In this document: positions 55,501 through 64,000 of the stretch, one piece after another
Position numbering within the stretch: the stretch's first letter is position 1
Layout of the letters: each line of letters opens with the position of its first letter
Origin: Aeromicrobium wangtongii
GTDB lineage: Bacteria > Actinomycetota > Actinomycetes > Propionibacteriales > Nocardioidaceae
Reading direction: 5' to 3'
Assembly (NCBI RefSeq): GCF_024584515.1
Contig: NZ_CP102173.1
Location: 2,356,001-2,420,000 of the forward strand
DNA length: 64,000 nt
Translations under genes and position numbers: made by a program
The notes under the pieces: model-generated
Database searches by the model: none
The model's input: the letters and a program-made list of their open reading frames with translations, nothing else
What the model was told of the DNA's origin: nothing

Positions 55501-56139
55501 GCGAGCCACCTCGGCCTGGCGGCCCAACGGCTTGAGCTGGCGACGCAGCTCGGTCAGGACGTCGTTGAGCCGGGTCAGGTTGCCCTGCGTCGCATCGAGC
55601 TTGCGGAGCGCCTTCTCCTTGCGCTTGCGGTGCTTGAGGACGCCGGCCGCCTCCTCGATGAAGCCGCGGCGCTCCTCGGGGGTGGCCCGCAGGACGCTGT
55701 CGAGCTGCCCCTGGCCCACGATGACGTGCATCTCGCGGCCGATGCCGGAGTCGCTCAGCAGCTCCTGGACGTCCAGCAACCGGCAGGTGTTGCCGTTGAT
55801 CGCGTACTCCGAGCCGCCGTTGCGGAACATCGTGCGCGAGATCGTGACCTCGGTGTACTCGATCGGCAACGCGCCGTCGGTGTTGTCGATCGTCAGCACG
55901 ACCTCGGCGCGGCCCAGCGGCGGTCGCCCGGACGTGCCGGCGAAGATGACGTCCTCCATCTTGCCGCCGCGCAGGGACTTGGCGCCCTGCTCGCCCATGA
56001 CCCACGACAAGGCATCGACGACATTGGACTTGCCGGAGCCGTTGGGGCCGACCACGGCGGTGATGCCGGGTTCGAGCTGCAGGGTCGTCGAGGACGCGAA
56101 CGACTTGAACCCACGCAGCGTCAGGCTCTTGAGGTACAA
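52588..56139 (-). CDS. smc: Chromosome segregation ATPase SMC
   Basis: An 1183-residue SMC protein that with ScpA/ScpB organises and separates chromosomes. Walker A GPNGSGKS is at 31-38, two long coiled coils flank a hinge near residues 500-640 (GLLGSVAALLTVRNGFETAI), and the C-terminal head has LSGGE at 1088-1092 and Walker B ILDE at 1114-1117. TTG start at 56137-56139 with GGAG upstream. The thioesterase gene is coupled to its end. Confidence 0.96.
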   Translation of the reverse strand: MYLKSLTLRGFKSFASSTTLQLEPGITAVVGPNGSGKSNVVDALSWVMGEQGAKSLRGGKMEDVIFAGTSGRPPLGRAEVVLTIDNTDGALPIEYTEVTISRTMFRNGGSEYAINGNTCRLLDVQELLSDSGIGREMHVIVGQGQLDSVLRATPEERRGFIEEAAGVLKHRKRKEKALRKLDATQGNLTRLNDVLTELRRQLKPLGRQAEVARRAAVIQADVRDARARLLADDIVTARTTIATELADESALKAKRQSVEQAIAAAREQETELEDQLREDSPRLSAAQETWYALSGLRERLRGTAGLANERVRLAAVESEDRRAGREPEELEAEARRAQEQHEQLSAGVAAATEQLQTVIAERNEAETAYTAEERRVAGLLRAAADQREGLARLHGQVNALKSRAAAAGEEIGRLTAAREEAESRAVDAQRQFTALENEIAGLNAGESGLDEKLEAAEADLAEATAALATLGTQLQDAERQQAALAARKEALELGLSRKDGAGALLAATDEISGLLGSVAALLTVRNGFETAIAAALGSAADAVAVDHLDTAVTAMEKLKSEDLGRAGMLLGGGEVDDSGWPGLPDFATYAIDVVDGPPALEGALRRLLFKVAVVDTLEQSQEVIRLAPDVTAVTRDGDLLGAHFAAGGSTSKQSLIEVQAAITKADNDLAASTHTIERLRFEQEAGQTARAAAQQRVDAALAELHESDATMAAVAEKLGHLGATSRAARGEAERLSAAIVKAEEAMATDSSGLAELEDRLSQAESAPEEEPDTALLEELAERASACRKTETEARLALRTNEERARALASQVTSLFQAAKAEREARARAAERRARQLREAETARAVITASDLVLGRLETSIARASALRTEIEQSRSGREETLRAVRTQLRDLLTELDRLTDTVHKDEMARAEMRLRLEGLENRALEELGLDVETLVTDYGPDQLVPVISVEGEDDSSPAEPVPYEREAQVKRLRSAERSMAMLGKVNPLALEEFTALEERHQFLSEQLDDLRKTRKDLLDIVEEVDAKVEQVFTEAWYDVEAAFQHVFTRLFPGGEGALILTDPQNMLTTGIDVEARPAGKKVKRLSLLSGGERSLVAVAFLVALFKARPSPFYILDEVEAALDDANLGRLLELYEELRANSQLIVITHQKRTMEVADALYGVSMRGDGVSAVISQRLREEEPA

Positions 56140-56188
56140 CGTGGCTCCTACGGACGGCGGACTGGAGCCACCCTAGTGCCGTGGAACG

Positions 56189-56389
56189 TCAGCGGGCGAA
56201 AGGCTCGGCGAGGTCGCCGGCCGTGACCTGGTCGACGCGCTCACGCAGCGCGGCCAGCAGGCCGTCGTTCTCGACCTTGAGCCGCAGTACCTCGTCCTCC
56301 AGATCCGCGACCCGACGACGCAGGGAAGCGGTCTCACGCAGCTGATCGACGGTGGGTCCGCCGAGATATCCGACAAGTGCTTTGGCCAT
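56189..56389 (-). CDS. Small coiled-coil protein upstream of smc
   Basis: A 66-residue protein: KALVGYLGGPTVDQLRETAS then a heptad-like helix (LRRRVADLEDEVLRLKVEND) and an acidic end. I do not recognise a named family. The ATG at 56389 has GGAG upstream, and it lies 49 bases before smc on the same strand, so they may share a transcript. The codon use and start signal look genuine. Confidence 0.6.
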   Translation of the reverse strand: MAKALVGYLGGPTVDQLRETASLRRRVADLEDEVLRLKVENDGLLAALRERVDQVTAGDLAEPFAR

Positions 56390-56521
56390 GACTTTTCTCC
56401 GCGAGCTGAGCGTTCGGGTGGGCGCTGAAAACATGGGCAGAAATGCCCTGTTATGCGTCTATCAGTGTCGCACCCGGCCTGTGTCCCGGTCAACTCCGGC
56501 GGGTGTGACTAGGGTGGCGTC

Positions 56522-57013
56522 GTGGACGACTTGTTCGCCCCTGCGACCGGGGCCTGGCAACGGGTCTCCCCGCGTCTTGCGACAGTGCGCCGCATCGTCA
56601 TCGCGGCGATCGCCGCCCCGGTCGTCATCGCCGGCATCGTGCTGGCGGTCCTGCTGCCCGACCAGCGGTGGATCGGCGCAGCGGTGACGGTGGCGACGCT
56701 GCCGCTCGCCGCGTGGGGCGGCGTGTGGGCCGGACACAACCAGCGCACGTGGGGCTACGTCGAGAACGCCGACGACCTGCTGGTCACCCGCGGCGTCATG
56801 TTCAAGCGTCTCGTCGCCATCCCGTACGGCCGGATGCAGTTCGTGGACGTGCAGGCCGGGCCGCTGGCCCGCGCCTTCGGCATCGCCACGGTGACCCTGC
56901 ACACCGCCAGCACCGAGACCGCCGCCGACATCCCCGGCCTCCCCTCCGACGAGGCGACCCGGTTGCGCAACCGGCTGACCGAGCTCGGCGAGTCCCGTGG
57001 CGCCGGTCTCTGA
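56522..57013 (+). CDS. PH-domain (YdbS-like) membrane protein
   Basis: A 163-residue protein with two N-terminal membrane helices (about 25-70) and a bacterial PH domain (WGYVENADDLLVTRGVMFKR, IPYGRMQFVDVQAGPLARAF). GTG start with TAGGGT (56510-56515) six bases upstream, leaderless pattern. It overlaps the next gene by 17 bases. The pair matches YdbS/YdbT, a two-gene unit of unknown function. Confidence 0.85.
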   Translation: MDDLFAPATGAWQRVSPRLATVRRIVIAAIAAPVVIAGIVLAVLLPDQRWIGAAVTVATLPLAAWGGVWAGHNQRTWGYVENADDLLVTRGVMFKRLVAIPYGRMQFVDVQAGPLARAFGIATVTLHTASTETAADIPGLPSDEATRLRNRLTELGESRGAGL

Positions 57014-58307
57014 GGAGGCCGTCACGCGGGGGCAGCGCACCCACCCGCTGACAGCGGTCGTCCAGGGGGCGCTGTTCGCCACCGCTGCCGCCGTGGGTCT
57101 GGTCAGCACGATCCTCAACGGCGACGGATGGGGCAACCTCGGTCCCGCGCTGAGCCTGCTCGTCGCGGTCGTCGGCGGCCTCGCGCTCGGGATGCTGGCG
57201 GGCTACGTGAGCTGGCGGTTCACCCGGTACGTCATCGACGGCACCGAGCTGCGGATCGACTCCGGCGTGCTGACCAAGTCATCGCGGCGCATCCCCTACG
57301 AGCGGATCCAGTCGGTCGACACCGCCGAGCCGCTCGTCGCCCGCATCCTGGGCCTGGCCGAGCTGCGCATCGAGATGGCCGGCGGCAAGAACTCGCGCAC
57401 GTCGCTGAAGTTCCTGCGTCTCGACGACGCGCAGGCGCTGCGGCGCATCCTGCTGTCGAGGGCGCACGGCGAGGCGGTCTCGGAGGCTCCGGACGAGCAG
57501 CGCAGCATCATCACGAAGGTCGCGCCCGAGCGGGTCGTGATCGGCACGCTGCTGTCACTGGACTTCTTGTTCGCGGCGGTCGGATCGGCCGCGCTGATCG
57601 TCTCGGCGATCTGGTTCGGCGGCATCCTGGTGGCGCTGGGCGGCATCATCCCGATGGCGACGTGGCTCGCCCAGATCGTCGCGCAACGCGTCCTGCAGCA
57701 GTGGGACTTCACCCTGTCCCGCGGCGAGCGCGGCCTGCGCATCGAGCGTGGGCTGCTGTCGCGGACGTCCCAGACCATCCCGTACGACCGGGTGCAGGGC
57801 ATCGCGATCAAGGAGCCGTTCGTGTGGCGCCGATTCGGCTGGCAGCGCCTGGAGGTCGACGTCGCCGGTTACGCCTCCTCCTCGGACGAGCAGGAGAACG
57901 GTGGTGCGTCGTCGATCCTGCTGCCGATCGCCGACCGCGCCCTGGCCGCGGCCGTCATCGCCGAGCTGATGCCGCGCGCCTCGGTCGACGTCCCCCGCAC
58001 CCACGCACCGCGCCGGTCGTGGCCGTTCGCCCCGATCGGCTGGCGGTTCCGGTGGATCGGTGCGGACGAGGTGTCGTTCGTCGCCCACGAGGGCTGGGTC
58101 CAGCAGGTCACCAGCATCGTCCCGCACCCGCGCACCCAGTCCGTCGAGCTGAGGCAGGGCCCGCTTCAGCGGCTGCGTCGGGTCGCCACGATCGAGGTGC
58201 ACACCCCCAAGGGGCCCGTCAACGCCGATGGCCGGAGCCTCGACCAGGCCGATGCGAGGGCGATGATGCTGTCCCAGCTGGACCGCGCCCGCGCCGCTCG
58301 GCGCTGA
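56997..58307 (+). CDS. PH-domain (YdbT-like) membrane protein
   Basis: A 436-residue protein with membrane helices near 25-65 and 185-230 and three PH-like blocks: YVIDGTELRIDSGVLTKSSR, FTLSRGERGLRIERGLLSRT and a final EVSFVAHEGWVQQVTSIVPH. Family role unknown; the large one of the YdbS/YdbT pair. GTG start within the end of the previous gene. It converges on dusB two bases away. Confidence 0.82.
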   Translation: MAPVSEEAVTRGQRTHPLTAVVQGALFATAAAVGLVSTILNGDGWGNLGPALSLLVAVVGGLALGMLAGYVSWRFTRYVIDGTELRIDSGVLTKSSRRIPYERIQSVDTAEPLVARILGLAELRIEMAGGKNSRTSLKFLRLDDAQALRRILLSRAHGEAVSEAPDEQRSIITKVAPERVVIGTLLSLDFLFAAVGSAALIVSAIWFGGILVALGGIIPMATWLAQIVAQRVLQQWDFTLSRGERGLRIERGLLSRTSQTIPYDRVQGIAIKEPFVWRRFGWQRLEVDVAGYASSSDEQENGGASSILLPIADRALAAAVIAELMPRASVDVPRTHAPRRSWPFAPIGWRFRWIGADEVSFVAHEGWVQQVTSIVPHPRTQSVELRQGPLQRLRRVATIEVHTPKGPVNADGRSLDQADARAMMLSQLDRARAARR

Positions 58308-58309
58308 GC

Positions 58310-59452
58310 TCAGCCGCCCGAGGTGGCGTCCTCGGCCAACGGGTCGAGCGGGGCGCTGAGCTCGCGGCTGTCGAGCCAGCCATCGGGCACCGACACCTTC
58401 TTGGGCGTGCCTTGGCGTCCGCGCGGGGTGCCGAGCTCTCCGACCGGATAGGGCTCGGTCGGGTCGAGCCGTCCGAGCAGATCGTCCAGGTCGGCGAAGG
58501 ACGACACCAGCCCCAGCCGGCTGCGGACCTCCTTGCCGGCGGAGAATCCCTTCAGGTACCAGGCGATGTGCTTGCGGAACTCGATGCATCCGCGCTCCTC
58601 GCCCATCACGCCGCCCAGCAGCTCGGCGTGCCGGCGCATGACGGCGGCCACCTCGCCCAGGGTGGGCAGCCCCACGACCGTCTCACCGGCGAAGGCCGCC
58701 GCGAGATCACGGAACAGCCACGGGCGACCCAGGCATCCGCGCCCGACGACGACGCCGTCGCATCCGGTCTCCTCGACCATGCGGATGGCGTCCGCGGCCT
58801 CCCAGATGTCGCCGTTGCCGAGCACGGGGATGTCGACCGATGTCTTCAGCTCGGCGATCGAGGCCCAGTCGGCGTGACCGGAGTAGTGCTGGACGGCCGT
58901 GCGCCCGTGCAGGGCGATCGCGGCACACCCGGCGTCCTGGGCGATACGTCCCGCGTCCAGGTAGGTGAGGTGCTCGTCGTCGATGCCCTTGCGGGTCTTC
59001 ATCGTGACCGGGACGCCATAGGGCGCTGCGGCGGCGACGGCGCGGGTGAGGATCTGGCCGAGCAGGACGTCCTTCCACGGCAGGGCGGCTCCCCCGCCCT
59101 TGCGGGTCACCTTGGGCACCGGGCAGCCGAAGTTGAGGTCGACGTGGTCCACGCCGTGGTCGGCGCACAGGATCTCGACCGCGCGGCCGATCGTCTCGGG
59201 ATCGACGCCGTACAGCTGCACCGAGCGGAACTTCTCGTTCGGTGCGAAGTTCAGCATCGCCAGACTCGTCTTGTCTCCCTGGACGAGACCGCGCGAGGTG
59301 ATCATCTCGCAGACGTACAGACCGGCACCCTGCTCGGCGCAGAGCTGGCGGAACGCGGCGTTCGTCACGCCGGCCATCGGTGCCAGCACCACGGGCGTCT
59401 CGACCTCGAGATCACCGAGGCGGAGGGTGCGCGGCAGCGTGGCGATGGACAT
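58310..59452 (-). CDS. dusB: tRNA-dihydrouridine synthase (DusB type)
   Basis: A 380-residue FMN enzyme that reduces uridines in tRNA. VLAPMAGVTNAAFRQLCAEQ at the start, LNFGCPVPKVTRKGGGAAL with the catalytic Cys, KTRKGIDDEHLTYL and GNGDIWEA are diagnostic. GACAAT (59459-59464) is six bases before the ATG. In actinobacteria it often lies near glyS, as here. Confidence 0.93.
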   Translation of the reverse strand: MSIATLPRTLRLGDLEVETPVVLAPMAGVTNAAFRQLCAEQGAGLYVCEMITSRGLVQGDKTSLAMLNFAPNEKFRSVQLYGVDPETIGRAVEILCADHGVDHVDLNFGCPVPKVTRKGGGAALPWKDVLLGQILTRAVAAAAPYGVPVTMKTRKGIDDEHLTYLDAGRIAQDAGCAAIALHGRTAVQHYSGHADWASIAELKTSVDIPVLGNGDIWEAADAIRMVEETGCDGVVVGRGCLGRPWLFRDLAAAFAGETVVGLPTLGEVAAVMRRHAELLGGVMGEERGCIEFRKHIAWYLKGFSAGKEVRSRLGLVSSFADLDDLLGRLDPTEPYPVGELGTPRGRQGTPKKVSVPDGWLDSRELSAPLDPLAEDATSGG

Positions 59453-59544
59453 GACCCGATTGTCTCAGACCGCAACACTCCGCTTGAGCGGGCGACACCT
59501 TGCTGACCCGGTCACGCAGCACACTGGTGGGCCAGGAGGACCTG

Positions 59545-60309
59545 ATGACCAAGGTGCAGCGAACAACCCGTGATGCCGGCCGCGCACGAGCCGTGCGGAC
59601 GATGTTGCGACGCGCCTCGGGTCCCCTGGCGCACCTGAGCTGGGCGATCGCGGCCGTGGGCCAGGTCGTGGGGGTCTGGCTGTTCGACGAGAGCGAGGAC
59701 TTCGGGGCCGGGATGATCGTCTGGACCGTGACGGGCCTGCTGTTCGGCGTGGTCACGACGACCGTCGTCCAGGCCGGCGCGCCCTCGCCGACCAGGACCG
59801 GTCGCCGCGGCCGGCCGAGGTCACGATCGGGGCGGCCGTGGGACAGCCCCGCCGTCTTCGGCTACCTCGCGATCTGCCTCGTCGGGCTGCTGGTGTCGCC
59901 CACAGCCTTCGCGTACGGCGCCCTCATGCTGCTGCTGACGGGTCTCGGTGGAGTGTGCGTGTGGCTGGTGTTTCTGCTGCAGCTCGTCTGCTGGACGGGG
60001 CTCCGCGGATTCGGCTCGATCCTGTTCAGGGGCGTCCCGCAGGGCGAGGAGGGGTCGCGCTGGTTGGCGCTCGGCCCGTTCGTGGCGACCGTGGGCGCGA
60101 GCCTGTGGTTCTTGCCGATCCTGGGTTGCCTGGCCTATGACAGCCCCGGTCGCAGGGATCTGCTCCCGCTGGTGGGCGTCGTGGGTGACGGCGTCGAGAT
60201 CACCCACCCGGCCCTGCTGCTGATCGGGCAGGTCGGCACCGCCCTGGTTCTCGGTCTGATCGGGCTCGGGGCGCTGCTGAGCGCCGCCACCGCACGCCTT
60301 CGCCCCTGA
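59545..60309 (+). CDS. Multi-pass membrane protein, function unknown
   Basis: A 254-residue protein with about five to six predicted helices. A polar, Arg-rich segment (TRTGRRGRPRSRSGRPWDSP) lies between helices two and three and probably faces the cytoplasm. I do not recognise a family. The ATG at 59545 has a strong AGGAGG, favouring it over an earlier in-frame start. The following gap holds the 60.35 kb repeat. Confidence 0.6.
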   Translation: MTKVQRTTRDAGRARAVRTMLRRASGPLAHLSWAIAAVGQVVGVWLFDESEDFGAGMIVWTVTGLLFGVVTTTVVQAGAPSPTRTGRRGRPRSRSGRPWDSPAVFGYLAICLVGLLVSPTAFAYGALMLLLTGLGGVCVWLVFLLQLVCWTGLRGFGSILFRGVPQGEEGSRWLALGPFVATVGASLWFLPILGCLAYDSPGRRDLLPLVGVVGDGVEITHPALLLIGQVGTALVLGLIGLGALLSAATARLRP

Positions 60310-60351
60310 GAACGAGTCCGTCAGCGCGGCAGGCGAGGCATCCATGGCTTC

Positions 60352-60431
60352 GTGAGTGGCGCAAACCCACCTGCGAGTGGCGCAGATCGGACCGACACGA
60401 CGTCTCAGAATCGACAGATTGCGCCACTCGC
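60352..60431. repeat. Short three-copy repeat with 21-bp step
   Basis: GTGAGTGGCGCA (60352-60363) and GCGAGTGGCGCA (60373-60384) lie exactly 21 bases apart, followed by an inverted copy TGCGCCACTCGC (60420-60431). The unit GCGCAAACCCACCTGCGAGTG resembles the inverted unit of the 51 kb array (GCGCAACCCACGCGTGACCG). It may be a smaller member of the same element class and, being between two convergent genes, could act as a terminator. Confidence 0.75.
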
Positions 60432-60447
60432 GGATTCGGGGGGCGGG

Positions 60448-61035
60448 TCAGGGGGTCCAGGCGATGGCGTCCTGGGTCGTGCCGGTCTGCAGGCTCACCG
60501 ATGTCACGATCCGGCCCTCGGGGACCAGGTAGACCAGGCAGACGTCCGCCGTCGCGCCGGGCAGGAAGCTGGCCGGCAGGGTCGGCGACGGGCACGGCTT
60601 GAACGTCCCGACGATCTCGTTGGCCGGCAGGTTGGTGTTGCTGGAGTCGAGCGCGTACAGCGGCAGCGCGGCCCCGCCGAGACCGGCGGGCCCGTCGTTC
60701 TTGACCGTCGCCTTGACGTAGTACGGGGTGGACTTCTTGGTCTGCTCGTCCAGCGAGAAGAACCGGAAGTCCTTCATCGACCCCTGCTTGACCTCGGCCA
60801 CCGTCACCGTGACGGCGCTGGTGCCACGATCGCCCGGCTCGTAGACCACGGTCGCCGGCGCGCCGAGGGCCAGCTTCGTCCCACCCTTGGTGATCGTGAC
60901 GCCGGCCGGGACGTCGAATCCCTTCGGCACCGCTGCCGTCGGTGTGGCCGGGGTCGGCTCGGGCTCCGACGACGAGCACCCGGCCAGCGTCAGGGCAGCC
61001 GACGCCACGATCGCCGCGATCAGAGAAGTCCTCAC
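60448..61035 (-). CDS. Secreted lipoprotein, function unknown
   Basis: A 195-residue protein with a lipoprotein signal: hydrophobic stretch then LAGC with Cys20 as the lipid-anchored residue. A threonine/proline linker follows, then a beta-rich domain (VTVTVAEVKQGSMKDFRFFS ... YYVKATVKNDGPAGLGGAAL) that resembles DUF4352-type immunoglobulin-like folds. GTG start with CACAAT (61042-61047) six bases upstream. It is probably anchored to the outer face of the membrane. Confidence 0.75.
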   Translation of the reverse strand: MRTSLIAAIVASAALTLAGCSSSEPEPTPATPTAAVPKGFDVPAGVTITKGGTKLALGAPATVVYEPGDRGTSAVTVTVAEVKQGSMKDFRFFSLDEQTKKSTPYYVKATVKNDGPAGLGGAALPLYALDSSNTNLPANEIVGTFKPCPSPTLPASFLPGATADVCLVYLVPEGRIVTSVSLQTGTTQDAIAWTP

Positions 61036-61060
61036 GCGCCGATTGTGCGGTACGAGGGGT

Positions 61061-62446
<1,386 letters not shown>

Positions 62447-62573
62447 GAGGGGATGTTCCAATCCGGCTGGGTGTCGGCGGGCCTGTGTCCGTCATCGGAA
62501 TGACGGACGCCCGAGGGTGCGCCCCAGCCTACCGGCGCGGTGCGACGGCCCGGCCGGGGGCCTCCCGCGGATT

Positions 62574-62588
62574 TGACAATGATTATCA
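62574..62588. promoter_or_regulatory. Zur/Fur-type box 1
   Basis: TGACAATGATTATCA fits the TGAnAATnATTnTCA pattern of Zur sites. It overlaps a TTGACA -35-like element (62573-62578), so a bound repressor would exclude RNA polymerase. Confidence 0.75.
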
Positions 62589-62595
62589 ATCGCGA

Positions 62596-62610
62596 TGAAA
62601 ATGATTCTCA
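62596..62610. promoter_or_regulatory. Zur/Fur-type box 2
   Basis: TGAAAATGATTCTCA fits the same pattern, centred 22 bp from box 1. It covers the probable -10 element (GAAAAT, 62597-62602) and ends at the start codon of the binding-protein gene. Confidence 0.75.
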
Positions 62611-63533
62611 TGAAGAAGTCCCGTCTCCTGCTTGCCACGGTCCCCCTCCTCGCGGCGCTCACCGCATGCGGCGGCGGCGCGCAGGATGACGGGCGGACGT
62701 CCGTCATCGCGTCGTCCTACCCCTTCGCCTTCGTCGCCGAACGGGTCGGCGGATCCGCCGTCAACGTCAGCAACCTGACCGCGCCGGGCACCGAGCCCCA
62801 CGATCTGGAGCTCAAGCCCAAGCAGGTCGCCTCGGTGCAGGACGCCGATCTGGTCATCTACCAGAAGGACTTCCAGGCCGCGGTCGACCAGGCCGTCGAG
62901 CAGGCCGGTCGCTCCGACGACGACACGATCGACGTCGCGTCGCTGGTCAAGCTGCTGCCGAACCCCTCGGAGGAGGGCGAGCACCACGCGGACGACGGCC
63001 ACGACCACGGCGACGCCGATCCGCACACCTGGCTGGATCCGCGGACGATGATCGCCCTGACCGAAGCCGTCCAGGCCGAGCTGTCCAGCATCGATCCCGA
63101 GCACGCCGCCGACTACCGGGCCAATGCCGACCAGCTCGTCGACGAGCTCACCGCGCTGGACGAGGACTTCTCGGCCGGCCTGCGCGGCTGCCGCACCCGC
63201 ACGATCGTCACGAGCCACGCCGCCTTCCAGTACCTCGCAGCGCGCTACGGCCTCGAGCAGGTCGCGATCGCCGGGCTCGATCCGACCAACGAGCCCTCCC
63301 CCTCCCAGCTGGGCGACATCTCGCGGCTCGTCCGCGCCGAGAAGATCACCACGATCTTCACCGAGGAGCTCGTCAGCCCCGCGATCGCGAACACCATCGC
63401 CAAGGAGACGGGCGCGACCACCGCTACGCTCGATCCCATCGAGGGCTTGTCCGACCAGACCAAGGACGAGACCTACCTGACGCTCATGCGCCGCAACCTC
63501 GACACCCTGAAGAAGGCGAACTCGTGCCAGTGA
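62610..63533 (+). CDS. znuA: Zinc/manganese ABC transporter substrate-binding lipoprotein
   Basis: A 307-residue cluster A-I metal-binding protein. Signal peptide with lipobox LTAC (Cys20). Metal ligands are likely His in GTEPHDLELKP, His in ADPHTWLDPR and His in IVTSHAAFQYLA, plus an acidic residue later. A His/Asp-rich loop (EEGEHHADDGHDHGDADPH) is typical of zinc-binding ZnuA. I chose the ATG at 62610 since the earlier in-frame ATG (62595) overlaps a Zur-like box and would add five residues before the signal peptide. The mRNA may be leaderless. Zinc is favoured by the Zur boxes. Confidence 0.88.
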   Translation: MKKSRLLLATVPLLAALTACGGGAQDDGRTSVIASSYPFAFVAERVGGSAVNVSNLTAPGTEPHDLELKPKQVASVQDADLVIYQKDFQAAVDQAVEQAGRSDDDTIDVASLVKLLPNPSEEGEHHADDGHDHGDADPHTWLDPRTMIALTEAVQAELSSIDPEHAADYRANADQLVDELTALDEDFSAGLRGCRTRTIVTSHAAFQYLAARYGLEQVAIAGLDPTNEPSPSQLGDISRLVRAEKITTIFTEELVSPAIANTIAKETGATTATLDPIEGLSDQTKDETYLTLMRRNLDTLKKANSCQ

Positions 63534-64000
63534 GCCAAGCCCCACCGCTGATCGTCCGAGGGGTCAGCGTCGCCCTCGACGGCCGGCCCGTCCTGCGCAA
63601 CGTCGACCTCGACGTCGCTGCCGGTGAGTTCGTCGCCCTGCTCGGCTCCAACGGCTCAGGCAAGTCGACACTGGTCCGCGCCGCGGTCGGGCTCGTCCCG
63701 ATCAGTGCCGGATCCATCGAGCTGTTCGGGACGCCGCTCGACCGCTTCCGCGACCGCCAGCGGCTCGGCTACGTCCCGCAGCGCACCCGCGCCGTCGCCG
63801 GTGTCCCGGCGACGGTCCGTGAGGTCGTGATGAGCGGACGCCTGGCACGCCGCCGGTTCTTCGGCTGGCGCACCGCCGCCGACATCGCGGCGGTCGACGC
63901 AGCCATCGAGCGCGTCGGCCTCGCGGACCGCAGCCGGTCCTCGGTCAGCGAGATGTCCGGAGGCCAGCAGCAGCGCGCCCTGATCGCCCGCGCCCTCGCA
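63524..64000 (+). CDS. znuC: Zinc/manganese ABC transporter ATPase, N-terminal part (cut by window edge)
   Basis: 159 codons are present before the right edge. Walker A is GSNGSGKST (about residue 43), the Q-loop region is LGYVPQRT and the signature is MSGGQQQR. It should energise the metal permease encoded just beyond the window. I chose GTG 63524 with AAGG upstream; GTG 63530 (GTGA overlap with the binding-protein stop) is equally possible. Overlap implies coupled translation. Confidence 0.85.
   Translation, partial: MPVSQAPPLIVRGVSVALDGRPVLRNVDLDVAAGEFVALLGSNGSGKSTLVRAAVGLVPISAGSIELFGTPLDRFRDRQRLGYVPQRTRAVAGVPATVREVVMSGRLARRRFFGWRTAADIAAVDAAIERVGLADRSRSSVSEMSGGQQQRALIARALA

Noticed and set aside
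52696..56226. An 1176-codon open frame on the plus strand opposite smc
   Set aside because: It is a GC-rich shadow of smc, without homology and with biased low-complexity composition.

Overview
This is high-GC actinobacterial chromosome. The core gene order on the minus strand (smc, ftsY, amt, glnB, glnD, ffh, then rpsP, KH protein, rimM, trmD, rplS, lepB, rnhB, DUF2469, yraN, comM, dprA, xerC, rpsB, tsf, pyrH, frr, cdsA, rlmN) matches the order known from mycobacteria and other Actinomycetota. A Nocardioidaceae-like host (for example Aeromicrobium or Nocardioides) is my inference; no marker here proves the genus. I see no tRNA, rRNA, CRISPR array, insertion sequence, prophage or broken gene. 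It is mostly housekeeping DNA with small accessory insertions.

Layout. 0-4.7 kb: a polyamine ABC transporter (potA cut by the window edge, potD), a divergent Lrp regulator, a crotonase coupled to a truncated AMP-binding-like protein, a YdeI-family protein and a HAD phosphatase. 4.7-10.3 kb: rlmN, a zinc-ribbon metallopeptidase, a transglutaminase-like protein and a circularly permuted ATP-grasp/alpha-E fusion. 10.3-14.4 kb: cdsA, frr, pyrH, tsf, rpsB. 14.7-19.4 kb: a two-domain M23 peptidase, an adenine deaminase-type enzyme, xerC and two tandem GAF/ANTAR regulators. 19.5-29.3 kb: dprA, comM, yraN, cobS, DUF2469, rnhB, lepB, rplS, an inserted amt, trmD, rimM, KH protein, rpsP. 29.4-37 kb: a PPOX protein, an ArsC-like protein, a two-subunit ABC exporter, gluconate permease and kinase, and a membrane protein. 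37-44 kb: ffh, glnD, glnB, amt, ftsY. 44-51 kb: cydABDC, divergent from a BlaI/M56 pair with three BlaI-type operators between them. 51.1-51.6 kb: a striking array of 21-bp units. 51.6-64 kb: a NYN protein, a thioesterase, smc, a small coiled-coil protein, two PH-domain membrane proteins, dusB, a membrane protein, a lipoprotein, glycyl-tRNA synthetase and a Zur-controlled zinc/manganese ABC transporter cut by the right edge.

Regulation. At least 17 start codons have an NANNNT (mostly TANNNT) hexamer exactly six bases upstream and no Shine-Dalgarno, the pattern expected of leaderless mRNAs; I used it to choose starts for glnD and others. Two amt genes share a GTTAA-N6-GTTAC/GTCAC element that looks like half of a GlnR site. 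Two Zur-like palindromes sit at the start of the metal transporter. Three 17-bp TACTAC/GTAGTA palindromes lie between cydA and blaI.

The least explained feature is the 51.1-51.6 kb array: 17 direct and 6 inverted copies of a 21-bp unit between two convergent genes. A three-copy element with a related word and the same 21-bp step lies at 60.35 kb, and other long inverted repeats lie between genes at 40.96 and 43.98 kb.
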